From Procambarus clarkii (taxonomy: Eukaryota; Arthropoda; Malacostraca; Decapoda; Cambaridae), in contig NC_091188.1 in the NCBI RefSeq assembly GCF_040958095.1, forward strand, positions 3,847,140 to 3,911,139: a stretch of DNA of 64,000 bases, in the 5' to 3' direction. The translations under genes were made by a program, and so were the position numbers. Positions 1 through 14,000 of this stretch are shown one piece after another (positions within the stretch are counted from its first letter, which is position 1; every line of letters starts with the position of its first letter). The notes under the pieces are model-generated. The model did not search any database. It had not been told where the DNA came from and saw nothing but the letters and a program-made list of their open reading frames with translations.

Positions 1-372
1 AGAGAAAAATAATCTACACTTGGAAATATTAGAAGGATTGGTTCCAAATCTGCGCACAGAAATAAGACCATACGAGACCAGAAGGCATGGCAGGATGTGC
101 AAATTAGCACCACTGAAGAGCAGAGGTGCAATAGGCACACAAAGTGAACTCAATCAACATCAAAGGCTCAAGACTTTTCAACACGTTCCCTACACATACA
201 GGACCTAACTGGCCGACCTCTTGCAGTGTTCAAAAGAGAACTCGATAAGCACCTTCAAAGGATACCTGAACAAGAAGGCTGTGACTCGTACATCAGGCTA
301 CATCAAACAGCCTGGTGGGTCAAACCAGCAACCAGGAGACCTGACCAGACAGGGCTACTGGGACATTGATCC
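1..372 (+). pseudogene. LINE reverse-transcriptase C-terminal remnant
   Basis: Frameshifted plus-strand pieces (LEILEGLVPNL, INIKGSRLFNT, then TGRPLAVFKRELDKHLQRIP) give the C-terminal end of a decapod-type LINE polyprotein. A stop follows TGLLGH at about 370. It enters from outside the window. Confidence 0.7.
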
Positions 373-3300
373 CTAGAATCTTCAACAGGTAACTTGGAAG
401 ACTATTTTACACCATCTGTGTCAGAATATTAAAAAATTCTTAAATATTAGTATGGCAATACAAGTACAAAAAGACAAAAGACAAACAATGTCAACAGTAT
501 CAGATCTTTGACTTTGGAATGATTTTCCAATGACTTTGGAACAATGAGAAAGAAATTTTTTTGATCATTTTGAAAATCAGGACATTCCACAAGATGTGCA
601 ACTTATCAGGAGAAGCAGTTTTGAGAGTAAGGTGCAGGTCTTTGTTCCATAAAGTGCCAGAGAGTTTTGTGGCAATACATAACCTAACCTAACCAGACAT
701 TTCCCACTTGTTATGGTGGCAGGAGGGATTACTGAAGCAGTTATCTATTTCTCAGTCAATATTACTTGAAATTATATAGTACTACCATTTTCCTACCCAC
801 TAACACTAGTTCACACTTTTAATACTAAATTATATGCTACACATAACTATTATTTTCTTCTACTCAAGTATACTGTATTAATATTTTTTTAACTACTTAG
901 CTTTAACTTATTAATATATAATTAAAGAAGTAACTTTTGGTTTGCTGAAGGTCAACTAACTCTGACTATAAACTAGGTAACCTTCATGTCACTTGCAGAT
1001 CAACTGTATGATCTGCACACTTTTACTTATGCATTGACTAGGTAAGCAACCGAGGAATTCTTGCTTGGAAAAAATGGGGCTACACTGTTCAAAGTTCAAC
1101 TCCTAAGCATTTCATGTTTCAGTTCAATATGATGTGGTACTCAATATACTGAACAGGAACTCTTCAGAAGAAATATTAAACAAAATACTGTACACGTGAC
1201 AAAACCATAATTAGGTACAGTACTTACATGGAATTAAGCCCTTTACAAACAATTGCAAAAATTTTCAACGATACACAGGAAAGAATTTTTTTTAAAGGAA
1301 TGAACAAATAAATGTATACTCTACTAAAGAAGTCCATTTATTACTGTCAATATCATTACAGTGTACATCAATATACCAACAGGAATGCTACAAATTCCAC
1401 AACAGGCTGTCCTTGATAGGAAAATAAATAGCCACTCTACACCATATCCAATTTTGATACATCTATTGATTTCTAATCTTCTAAGCATGCAGTTATTGTT
1501 CTACAAGTATTAAATGATACTGGGTTTATGATACGCAATTATGTTTCAGAACCCTCTTGTATAAGCTCTTGTAATTAAACCCATTAATGCAGTGGTCCTC
1601 AACCAATTTTGGACTCAGCCATATTTTTTGAATACTCAAGAGACCTGTGACCCTTGCCACACTTTCGTAATTAAAAAAAAAAAAGTATTTGAATATTCTT
1701 TTAACCCAACAGTTGAGAACCACCGCATTAATAAACGGACTACTGTACTTTGTTGGGGAAATATTTAAATTTCATGGACTTTTAATTTCACGACTGGTAT
1801 TGTATTTGTACTTTACCACATTCAATGATTCTAAATTATAAGGTGTTTTTTGTGAAGTCAAAAACACTAAAAACCAATAAAAATATAACCCCAACATTAA
1901 AAAAAAAATAAAGCTTAAAATACATCACTAGTAAGATGCTAATGGAAGATATACCGAGAGGAATTCCTAACCTCTGTCGTGTTCAGAATATATGTCTTTC
2001 AATCCATGAGACTTGTAGTTCAATCTGAAAGATAAACCTTTAAATCTGCCAGACAAACTTGAAAACATGGGTTAATAAGTGGGAAAAATATCAGAGCTTA
2101 AGGAGAGTTAAGAACATAGACTGGTCTGGTTATTATGAAGGTACACATTTATTATTAATTATATAGAAGAACTTTCATTCAAGTTTCGATACATTTCGTA
2201 ACACAATTACCTGGTAATTTTGAATAAACTAAACAAGAAAATTATTTTGCATTTCAGTTAGCAAAATATAAAAATTGTAGTTGCAAACTTATTAATTTTG
2301 AAAATTAAAATATTAAGCTCTATATATTTCAAATTTTTTTTTATTTATGAATAATATTTAAGGCAATAAATTATTTCTAATTATACAATACCTTCATACA
2401 GTTCATATTTCAACAGCATACCTGCTTATGCTGGATATTATCCATATGGAAATATCATTAATAAATTATAAAAGAACTATAAAAATATTACAGGTTTATT
2501 ATATCATCTTACCAGAGAATTATACTTGCTGTGAAATTACAAAACTATTAAAGCAGTTTCTTTTTCATGGTCGTCTAAACTTAGATATATTAATTTGATA
2601 CATAGAGGCATTTATACCATATCCACTGAGGCCTTGCCCAAGAGCAAATGGATAACCGATTTTTGTAGATATCATGTGTATATGACCAGAAAAAACTTTT
2701 ATTTACAGTAATGATGTATTTTTGTCTTCATAAAAAGATGAATTGGTTGTAGAAGTGAGAAGAAGTGTTAGGTTCACTGGAACCTTAGGACTGAACTTTG
2801 TATGATAAGTGGTAGCCATCCACACACTGTGAATGCGCGAGTCTCATCATGTGTGATAAGGTACTGTACTGTTAAGTACTGTTAAGCCCGTGGACACAAG
2901 GGGGCGAATGGATATGGCATCAGTAAATTTGTTATAAACGCCTGTATATATAATAACATAAAAAGTATACCATGATTTGACAGCAAGCCACAAAAATTAC
3001 ATTCTCTTATTAAAGTTTACTCCCCAAGGAGAAACTTTACAAAACTTTATAAAATCATAATTTGAAGTGTAGTTTACAAAATAAATGTAGAACTACTGTG
3101 CTTAATAAATGCATACATACTGTACTTACATGGTATGGTATGCTATCATTCATGATCATCAACCATTAAGCTTTACTAAGTGCTAAAGCATCATTAGCAA
3201 TGCTCAATATATTTGCCGAGGAATTCTTGAAGTTGGTCAAGGCTCTTAAATAAATGTAACACTTGCCACATGTTTGCACTAATCAACAAGATTATAAGGA

Positions 3301-3548
3301 AAGTATGACAATCACCTCAGTAAGCATATATAACATGTCGGCCAGAGAAACATACATATATTGGACAAATTTAAGGCTGAAAATAAAAAATATAAAGCCT
3401 CTTGGTTAATATTGAAAATACAGTAATCAAATCTTCTAATGCACTGCATGAAAAATCACCACCGACGATCTGAGATTCCCAAAAACCAACAGTTCTTTGT
3501 ACACACTCAGGAACATAATGATATTGTGCTAAACTAGAAATATGCATC
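373..3548. other. AT-rich 3' flank of ATRX
   Basis: No coding sequence recognised. It may include the ATRX 3' UTR; TTTATT motifs (minus-strand AATAAA) occur near 1336 and 2145, but I cannot choose a polyadenylation site. A short cctaacctaacc string lies near 680. Confidence 0.5.
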
Positions 3549-3584
3549 TCAGTCAAGCATAATGACATCATTTGATCCCGGTTT
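3549..3584 (-). CDS. ATRX: Possible alternative last coding exon of ATRX
   Basis: A strong acceptor (tctcttttcag) at 3585 and up is followed by 11 codons, KPGSNDVIMLD, and a stop. If exon 32 is spliced at 4892|4891, phase 0 is kept and the protein ends NDVIMLD, a hydrophobic-acidic ending like a SUMO-interacting motif. The required donor (GTTTAAG) is weak. Otherwise this is only 3' flank. Confidence 0.35.
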   Translation of the reverse strand, partial: KPGSNDVIMLD

Positions 3585-3904
3585 CTGAAAAGAGAGAAAA
3601 AAAAGAATTAAACACCAACTCATGAAAGATGGAAATAATGAAGTTTAGGTTAAAAATAAAATAAAATTATCAGAGTAATGATAGGGGATAAAATCTAAGA
3701 CAAGGACTAGGGAAAAGAAATACTGTATGGTAAACAAAGTTTGGGCACCACCCTGGAACCAATGAATAAAACAAAAGAGCAATGCAGATGGGAGATTTAT
3801 TTTCATGCACTAAATTAAAAGTAAAGAACAAAAGATATATTGCATAAATACCACTAACTGTACACTATATAAAAAATAAAAAAATAAAATAGAACTACTG
3901 TGCT

Positions 3905-3991
3905 GAGGGGAATGGTGCCCAACTACTTAGACGGTCGGGGATTGAACGCTGACCTGCATGAAGCGAGACCGTCGCTCTACTGTCCAGCCCA
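3905..3991 (-). repeat. tRNA-derived SINE head (second family)
   Basis: Read on the minus strand, a tRNA-like A box region (GGACAGTAGAGCGACGG) and a B box GTTCAATCCCC (3937-3947) are spaced as in tRNA-derived SINEs. It is not a functional tRNA: the acceptor stem does not close. Confidence 0.7.
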
Positions 3992-4073
3992 ATAAATGCA
4001 TACTCTATGAATGAGTATATAAATGAACGTATATACGTATCTGAATGAATATACGTACCTATTGACACGTATG

Positions 4074-4182
4074 AGGCAGCTCTTATTTATATCCTCATAC
4101 GGGGTGAACAGTTTTGAAATGAAATGAGTTTGAGTGAAATGAGAAATGAGCGAGTTTGGGTGGATATAAATAGGAGCTGCCT
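4074..4182. repeat. Inverted repeat, 21-base arms
   Basis: Arms at 4074-4094 and 4162-4182 (aggcagctcttatttatatc) match with one mismatch around a 67-base centre. It may be a short foldback element. Confidence 0.75.
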
Positions 4183-4885
4183 TGCCTTCTGTAGTTCCTG
4201 TATTATTACATTCAAATTATGAGTGGTTGACTTGGAATACTTCATTACAACCATATAGAGATGTTAAAACCATATGGACATAATCAGCATACATATCATG
4301 TAATTACAGGTACTGTATAATGGAATTTGATACCATGACAATTATCACATTGATGCAGTAATATTTACGACAATAACTGCATTTGCATATTAATAATCAT
4401 GAAATTGCAGATTTTTTTGTTGGTCAAGGTAAACACCATTACATGCACATAGAGCTATTATATCCATATTATCATCATTGGTATAAAACCAAAACAATAA
4501 TAGCTTCAACCAACGTATGATGATGCCTCATGCCCCAAAAAGCAAAAGGACTCTTGACCTCAACAGGTGGGGCAATGAAAACAGCAAGAGTTACCCATTG
4601 GATAACTCTTGCTAACTCTTGGATAACTCTTATTTGTTATATACTATAATAAATAAGCATTTGAATAGTTAAAAGTAAAAATAATTGTCAGCATATGAAA
4701 TTCCACGACTGCATGAATACCGTTTTCTTCACAAGTGTTGTTTCCTTCTCAGTTTCAACGATTGCAAGTCCTTCCGATTAACAAACCATTAATGTGAAAA
4801 ACATCGACAGGAAATTGTGTAATTTGTTGACTTCAAACATTTAATGCACTTGACCTAAATAAAAAAAATTAAAGCAAAAAACAAC
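4183..4885. other. AT-rich sequence below the ATRX stop
   Basis: It lies between the stop and the alternative last exon. It would be 3' UTR if the stop at 4886 is used, or intron otherwise. A short direct repeat of ttggataactctt lies near 4600-4630. Nothing else recognised. Confidence 0.4.
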
Positions 4886-5026
4886 TTAAACCTTTTCTGG
4901 AGGTTTTTGCTGAGGCGGCACCATAACTGGTCTAATTTGTGATGTTGCAGGCCTCGTCACGTAATTAGCTGTAGCCGAGCTAACTCCTGCACTAGACGGC
5001 TGGCCACGAATCAGCCCAGCAGACAT
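4886..5026 (-). CDS. ATRX: ATRX coding exon 32 (probable stop)
   Basis: Residues 2782-2827: [20 protein letters not shown], then a Pro/Gln-rich end [10 protein letters not shown] and a TAA stop at 4886-4888. The last two codons before and at the stop read GTT TAA, so AAG|GTTTAAG could instead act as a weak donor and extend the protein; see 3549-3584. Confidence 0.77.
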   Translation of the reverse strand: MSAGLIRGQPSSAGVSSATANYVTRPATSQIRPVMVPPQQKPPEKV

Positions 5027-8000
5027 CTGGACATGAAAAGGGAGAATTAGAGAATGTATATGTTCATCATAATGAATTATTAATTGTACAAAGTTATATA
5101 TCCATAATCTCCAGGTGAGGAATTAAACATGTTCTTTCTACAGATTTTAAGCAGATTCAAAAGAGCATGGAGGATGGGGAGGGGATGGTGGAAGAACTGA
5201 ATGATTTCTATGTGAGAGCTTATGAGAATTTATTTAGGTGAGTTAGTGGTTAGGAGCTTAAATTTGAGTGATAAGGATGAGTGACAACCATAAATGTAAA
5301 ACATCCTATATGATCTAGGACTTTCCAACAATCACTTTCTTAGTTGTCATATTTGCACTTTAATGAAAAAACTCTTGAAATACACAAGCAATGAGGACAG
5401 AGCTTATCAGGAACCAACCAAAGTACTGGAGACAAATCAAAGGAGCAGGGACCAACCGAAAGATCTGAGACAATCCAAAAATAGATCGACCACCTTAAAC
5501 ATTGCTCAAGATGATAACTGCTCTACCTGGGCATATTTTCTTTTTGTCTGCAAATTACCTAATCAATGAGTATGAAAGTAATGTTCATTTTATTTTTACA
5601 AGTATATAGACCACACACGTGTGTATAGTATTTACGTTAAAAAATAAATGGGAAACGTTGAAATGTCCATAAACACCAGTATATTCAGCTATAATGCACA
5701 ATCACATTTTTGTATCTATACTCTAGAACAATCATTTGCAAAAATTTGTAGTTGTAACCCCAAAAATAATTTACAAAACATGGAGAGTTTATACAATTCA
5801 GTAGTCGCTGAAAAGGTCCACGAAAGGCCTGGAACGTTTATGTCAGTCGTGCAGCGAGGGGCCAGAATGTTACTGTTAATACAGTCATTCTATTACCTCT
5901 TAAACCTTTAAATATTTGTTCTCAAATTAATCTAGAACTAGTAATATGATGAACTACACATATACAGCTACAAAACTATACACACACTCACCAGACTAGC
6001 CATAGACACCTGATCTCTTTGTGGAGTGATCTGTGACATGTGGTTAATGACTTGGTTCTCTCTCTGAATATTCTCTTCCAGCATTCTCAACTGCTGCTCA
6101 AGCATGGGAAGCATTTCAGGATGGTTCCCAAATGGCAGAAGTTTCCTTTGCTCTGGTGCAATCATTGGGTTCTTCAGCTGGGGATAAACATTTAAACAAT
6201 TTGCACAATTAATCTCACTGTACCCAGAACACTGGCCTTACAAATATAAGTATGTTAAACAATGAAATTAATGTAACAACAAACTTAGTGACTTAATACT
6301 AGCCGAGCACATATTTCCTATGTAATTTATAATTGTATTTTTAAAAAATTTCCAAGTTCGGAAGGTTCAACTACAAAATGTAGGTGGTTCTGGTTACAGG
6401 CTAAACAAAAATACTTTGGGGCTGATTATTGGGTTAACTTAAAGCTTAAAAATATTATTCTAATACCTTCTTACCACCTACCGATGTGTTTTCCTAAGAT
6501 AAATTATCAGAAGGAAGTAACACACCAAATGTATTAATACAACATGATGATTATCAACCATATACAGTATAGTCTGAATAGTTATGAAACGATACAAAAC
6601 TACACATACAATGAACAGTGTGATGCACTATTGCACAGTATACCACTGTTACAAGTAAATAAAGTAGATATGGTTCAATCTGATGAGTGACTGATCAAGG
6701 TTATCTCGAGATGATTTCGGGGCTTTAGTGTCCCCGCGGCCCGGTCTTCGACCAGGCCTCCACCCCCAGGAAGCAGCCAGTGACAGCTGACTAACACCCA
6801 GGTACCTATTTTACTGCTAGGTAACAGGGGCATAGGGTGAAAGAAACTCTGCCCACTCTTTCTCGCCAGCGCCCGGGATCGAACCCGGAACCACAGGATC
6901 ACAAGTCCAGTGTGCTGCCCTCTCGGCCGACTGGCTCCCTAGGTATCATGAAGGCGTATCTCAGAATAAGAAAAGGCAGAATTGTTGCAATTGTTGCAAG
7001 GCAGATGATGAAATGATTCTCGGGGCCACTGATGAATACACCAGTCAAAATGAGTTTAAAGAATGTAATTACTAGAAGCTCATGTGAGCTTTAGTTAAAA
7101 GAAATCAGTTACCTCTTAGCATTTCATTTTTATCGTTTAGTCAAAAAGTCTTATAATAATGGTGAGTGGCCAACTAATATATAGTCATTTCCTATGAAAT
7201 CATAAAGCCATCACATTAACTAAATACAAGTAACTGGAAAGAATTTACAAGATAAGTTATATTATTAAAATGGATATGGTTGACGATTTGTGACACTGCA
7301 TTTTTGGTGAGAACATTCAAATCTCAAAAAAGGTTACAGGTTTCTTCCATTTTAGTTTGTTAGTTTTTCCATCTGATTTTGATTAAATTTTCACACAAAG
7401 CAAAACTCAGCAGGCTTAAAATTTGGATTTATATTTTGTAAATACAAACATAAAATGTTGTAAAAATTTGTAAAATTTGTTTGGACCCAGTAAGTTCAAC
7501 ACCTTTCATAATACACAAGACACCATAATAATTTACAATTTACTCACATTGTAAACCATGCCTTGAACTCGTTGATAGTGGTTGAGGTGAATCTTTTGAA
7601 TCTGTTTAGTTGCCAGCACTACACTCTCACACATCTCTTGTTGAGTTAGGTTGGGGTTCTGTCAAAGAAAACAAAAATTTAACAAATATATCTCAAATTA
7701 CAGACAATTTTAACTACATGCATCCTGATCACAGCCCATCGAGGTAGGTATCCACGATCTCTTAAGCCAGGCTATCTCACAATACAAAAAAAATGTGAAT
7801 ATTCTAAACATAACTCTCTCTCTCTCCCTCTGTACATGAATATATTTAAATATGGACATAAATGTGGGAAGGAGAGAATGTGGTTGGAGGGGTGGAAAAC
7901 ACCTAGGCTCTGCCCGAGTGTTTTCTTACCACTCTGAATTCATAGCTCATTTTCTTATCTTTTGTGGCTATCATGTGGCATTAATTAGACCTTCTAAATT

Positions 8001-11000
8001 TTCTTCTTGTGATTACCAGGTGCGAGTTTTATGATATTGGTATATTGGTATATATATATGATATTCCTGTGTTAAGTCTGGTGTTACATCCATTCACAGT
8101 CCTGTAATTCTGGTCTCCTTTACCATCTCCCAAACAATTTTTGTTTTTATTTAATCTTGATAGCTGTTTGTCCGCCCATTCCTACAGGCTGTCAAGGTCT
8201 TCCTGTCACATTATGCAGTCTGTGTAAGTCTTCACCATATTTAAAGTTATGCATTACATAAAAAATTGACATGTATGATCCTGTCTCTTCCAAAAGATCA
8301 TTTACATAAATCAAGAACAGCAGTGGTTTAAGTACCGAGCCTCGCAAACACAGCTTACCACTTCCCACAGATTATCACTTTATTATCAGATCTATTATCT
8401 GATATTATTATTATCAGATTTATTATCAGATTATCACAGCTTACCACTTCCCACAATTATCTCAAGATAACCTCCCTTTATCCCAACTGATCCTTTATCA
8501 TTATAACCTTGTTTCCTATTTTTCAGATGCTCTCTAACCCAGTAAAATATCTTTCTAATTATCCCAGTCTGCTTTCCACATTATACTGTGGAAATACTTT
8601 CCACCGTCCACATAATCTGTTAGGTAATGTGTGCAAGAACATTTATCCATTTAAACCATGTACATTTACCTGAGCTTTAATAGTGTTAACAACTCCTTCA
8701 AAGCTGAATGATGATAGAGAGAGTGATGGCAAACTGCTGGCATTGGCCATCATGGTAGGATTGCCTACCACCGGCATCACACTGTTTCGTTGTTGTTGAA
8801 CCACTGAAAATAAAGTAATTTAATATTACAGTACAATATTCTTATTTCATGTGATGAGCTGCAATTGTAATATGTAACATTGTAACAATTGTAATATGTG
8901 AGAACCCTCACTGGTGGTCATCTGTGATGCCATGGAGGGTTCTGAATGGCTTTCAGTTTGTGTGAAATGACATCTGGCTGCCATTCTGGGCAGAACTGAG
9001 CATTTTCCAATGATTCATTAGCTTATATAATGTCCTTGCAAAGATGTTTATAAATTCCTGTGCACCAGTGCCAGTATGTCATCTGGCTTGACTTCAGTAC
9101 AGTATCTCCAAATCCTAAAGTAAAAAGATATATTATTGGAATGGACACAACTGTTACTGCATATCTTGCAATATGTAGCAAAGTGGCTAAAGCATACATT
9201 AACATTATAATTATTTACTTACTAAAGCCTTTCTTCTCATTTTCGTAGTCTTCCCAAGCTGCCGTACGCTCTTCTTCCGTTAGTTCTTCACTTGTTTGGT
9301 TTTCCAAGAGCGAGTCCTGTTCATGATAATCTACGATCCAGTTCTTGTGTCGTTTCAGCATTTCAGCTAGAAGTCGATCCTAAAAAGAAGTTAATAAGCT
9401 ATAAAGCATATTGCCAATATATGGCTGCAGATCAGGGATCCACACCTGCCCGGACATCAGCAAACAAAGGCAGGCTTGTACAGTGGTGTTCAATGTTATG
9501 AGGAATAAATGAGGATCAAACAACCTGGAACTGGAAAAAATGTAAAGAATAAAAGTTTGATGTATTAAAATGAGAGACAAATATAAAAAATCTTAAGGAG
9601 TATAATACAATAATTTGTATAAAAGCAGAGAAAAAAACTGAGAGAAAAAAAGAACCATACTGTTAATGCACGAAAAGTGGTAGGAGAAAATGAATGAGTT
9701 CTTGGTGTCACAGTTCAAGGTGTTTGTGTGAAATTAAGTTTGATAGAGCAAAGGTGGCAATTGTGCTTGCATATATTGTGAGTTGAATAGAAGTGGGTTT
9801 TGAGCCCTGAGTGACACAATAGGTGTAAATGTTCCAGGAATAAGTAATGTCTCTAGACCAGGGTTCCAGGAACCTTCTTACAAATTACCCCAAATCTATT
9901 TGTCTTAAAATTATATTATCACCAGGTTCCAATAGTTTTGAATATAAAAAATTATTGTCATTTTCTAAAATTCTCACAACTCACTACAGGGTGATTTACA
10001 AAGTAGTAGATGAGTAATTCGCAATGAGCTTGTAAAAAGAAGCATGTTAAAACATCTATGTGATATAAAAGCAATACAGAGGAATATCTGGAGGTTTGTC
10101 TTATCACACGACAGAACTATGTTATAAGGTAAAATTGACTGGTAAATGGGTGACCAAACCTTACAGGAATCCAAGAGGTGAAATAATCAAAGTTGAGAAG
10201 TTAAACAAGAGTTGGTCAATATGTACAAGAGAGACGTTAACAGTAATCTTTGAACAAGAAATTATAAACTAATAAACCTTAATGATATCAGATGTATACT
10301 AGGAATGTTTTGTTAATAGTCCCAAACAAGTATGCTGACTTGCAGAAACAACGACAAGAATGGCAGTATACTGCTTGGTGGGACAAAGAAGAGCCATAAC
10401 AGTTGATGATAAAGGCAAAGAAAACAAAAGTACAGTTATGAATTGATTTTATACAGCAGTTTTGAATACTTTACAAAATTATGTAGTTTACCTTGCCGTG
10501 AAAAAAAGAAATATGTAGGAGTGTATGATGACAATTTTCTAATGTGTCAACGTAAAAGTTTTCCCTTGATACATTATAAAATCAGTGAACCGAAACTGGA
10601 ATAAGGTTCTTACCTCTGGCACATTCGGTATGTCGCGCTTATCAGCATCGGCTGGGGTAAACTCGTACAGCTGCGCCAGTTCATCCATCTTGAAATAACG
10701 TTTGATCTGATGTTCATCCACTACTCGTAAAGCTGTTGACATTTTAGTTACTTGTCTGGAGTAGATTTTCTCTTCCATTGTCCCCTTTAATCAAAAGATA
10801 TACAAAATCTTTTAGAAATTCTACTGCATAATAATCTTATTTTCTTTACGAAAATAATCTTATAAGTAAAATACACACACACACACGTACGTTATATAAC
10901 AAAGACAGGACACCAAAATTTCCTAGATGGTCCTAACAAATTGGGCTCAGTATAAATTGTTCGGTGGAACATGCAATGTTCGATTAAAGTGAGGAGTGAT

Positions 11001-14000
11001 CATCCAAGTTGTCACCGAGACAAAGAGCTGGGTGGTGGCTGTGTAAGCCCTATTCATGATCCACATAATTAAAGAATAAATTACTGTACAGCACAGTACT
11101 TAAAAATTTTTAATCAAATTTAAATACAACATGTTACAAATTATATTATAAAATAATAATAAATTAAAATATATACACAGAACAGCCAAAAGTGAATCTA
11201 TTATTACAATGCAACATGTTAATAATGTTCATTACCAAAAGGAATTCCAGTTTCAATTTAAATATTAATTAAATACCAAAAACTTAAAATTACTGTATTA
11301 AAATATGACAAACTATTATAGAAGTATTACTGGCAGTCTATAATAACTCAAAACTATACACAAAATAAACAAAAAATTTTAAATGCTTCTAAGCCATGAG
11401 TCTATACCATGTGTTCAAACCCAAGCACTGGTTGGTTGGCTTGGTCAGAGATGTTATTGTCAATTGTCACATTATCCGCACTGTAATTTGCCTTATTTAA
11501 TAACAAGATGTCTTACTAGAGCAATCATAAAGCTGAAGATTGTATTAATAAGTGGAAATCCATTTCCTTAGGAGTGAAAATTAATGATAAACGTGAGTGG
11601 TGTAAGCTGATTTCTGGCAATTGCCTATATTATAATAATACAACATTTTTAACTTGTACCATTTACCTGTGCCACAAAACGATAAACATAACATGGCTTT
11701 TTCTGTCCAAAGCGATATATTCTGAAGATTGACTGGGTGTCGTGGGATGGATTCCAGGAAGAATCAAAGATAATCACTCTGTTAGCAGCAACTAGATTGA
11801 TGCCGAGACCTCCTGCTCGAGTTGATATGAGGAATAGACGACATCTGAAAAAGAAATTGGACATCAAACTTATAACAATCATTACCACTTTTCACTTCCA
11901 TGGCATAAAGAGGGACTCTGTCTTCAATAGGGAGAGGACGGGTCCCCTGACTAATAATGAACAGGAATAAAATACACATAAAGCTTTGTTTATTTATTTT
12001 AATCCCACTTACTGAAGATATATATTATTTATTAATTTATATATACAAGAATTCTAACATTCTTGTAAAGTCACTAGCACGCATAGCGTTTCGGGCTGCA
12101 AAATACACACACACACAAAAGTTTAAAACAAAATTTATAAATATTGAATCAACATTACATAAAACTCAAAGGACTTGCAAGAAATATTTGAAAGACAAAT
12201 ACCAAATAAAACTAAAAAGTACCCCAACCAACATATGACCACAAAACTTACCCCTCCCACCCCCAACTAGCAATGAACGTTAACCGAAGGTCAGGTGCCA
12301 GCCAGCCCTTTACTCTCAAGCCTGAACAAACCCCTAAATCCTATAAACATTAAAAAAAGAAAGAGGTCTAGAAAAATAGGAGCAACAGGGGGCATAATAT
12401 TTATCGCACTAAGACTGGAGTTACGAGGAGAGACTGAAGGGGTTAAACATGCCAAAACTAGAAAATAAAAGACAAAGAGGAGATATGATCACCACTTACA
12501 AAATACTAACAGGAATCGACCAAATTCGCAAAGAGGAATTCCTGAAACAACAACTTCACGAACAAGAGGACACAGATTCAAGCTAAGGAAACATAGATGC
12601 CGAAATAATATTAGAACGTTTTCTTTTGTAAACAGAGTGGTAGACGGTTGGAACAAGCTAAGTGAGAAGGTAGTGGAGACTAAATACACTTTTGTTCTCT
12701 AGAGTATTAATTTGATAACATTTTGAGACCAAATGTTGTTGTTATAACCCAAGAAATAACTGAGAAAAGATGAAATGATTGTAAACATTTTTATTCATTG
12801 CCAAGTGAGATCTGCCAAGCACCCAATGTTTACACTCAGGAATACTCAGTGGAGCATAAAAATAAACTTTTGCTAAGCCTGGAGATACTGACTGATCTAA
12901 TAAATGGGGATCATGCTGAATAAGTGAACTCTGAAAACATTTTCCCAGGTTTACAACAATAAAATTTGTAGCAAGTTCTCTTCACATCTCTGATGTTTTT
13001 GTTATAGCAAGTTCCAGATTTTGTTTTTTAAACTGTTCTTTGCATAAATTTAATTGTAGATATACCAGTGGCACAAACCTCAATATTTAAAGTTCAAAAT
13101 TAACACACTGAAGCATTCGAGATTTTTAATGTTAGGGATACCTAATTATCTGTCAGCAAGCAAAGCAAATCAAATAAAAGTACACTAGCATTTTTAATTG
13201 GTTAATGTTTTATGATCAAGGGATCATGTACAATATATTTCTTACCTCTCATTAGTGGGATTGTTAAAGACTTTGCACATATTCTTTCGAGTGTCAGCAG
13301 AAGAGGAGCCATCAAGACGCAGGTAATCCCGCTCTTTTTTCCACTGCTTAAATGGTAGAGGTAAGGGATCCTCAGGCTGTGGCAAGTCTAGTGTCCCTTC
13401 ATCTATCAACTGCAGGAATTCTTCAATCATATCCAAGGCCAATAACGACTGACTGAAAACCAGCCTGGTGAATGGAAAGAAAATATATATTGGTGAATTT
13501 AGCTTTAATTTAAACAGTGTCATTATAAGCACATATGTTGTTTAATTTATGGCAATACAGTATGTATGCAAATAAATAAGAAACAGACTAGCAAAAAAGC
13601 ATAACTAAAATGTCAATTGTAGCACGTGTGGTAAACTAATTCCTATATAACTTTGTGGGAGAATTATAGGATCAAACTGAATTAAAAACATGAGACCAGA
13701 TTATAGTGTTCATGTACAGATGCAACCAATAAACAGATCCATCACCAAGAGAATGGGCACCACCTGTGGATTAGTGGTCAGTACAGTCAAGTCACAGATG
13801 AAAGGTCTTGGGCTCAATTCTTGCAGCAGGATAGAAGTATCTGGCAACATTTCCTGTCACCTGATGCATCTGGTCATCTAGCAGTTTGAGGGTTAACACT
13901 TATTTCACACATTGCCCTAGACCATCTTGTCTATTAATTAATAATTTGTTGCGGCTGTCTCTTGTTTTCGCACCAGTGTGGTAAATATAGTCATCATATA

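Noticed and set aside
6697..6939. tRNA gene suggested by A and B boxes
   Set aside because: The acceptor stem does not pair and the unit recurs with a non-tRNA body, so it is a SINE. The same holds for 3905-3991, 17009-17253 and 44967-45218.
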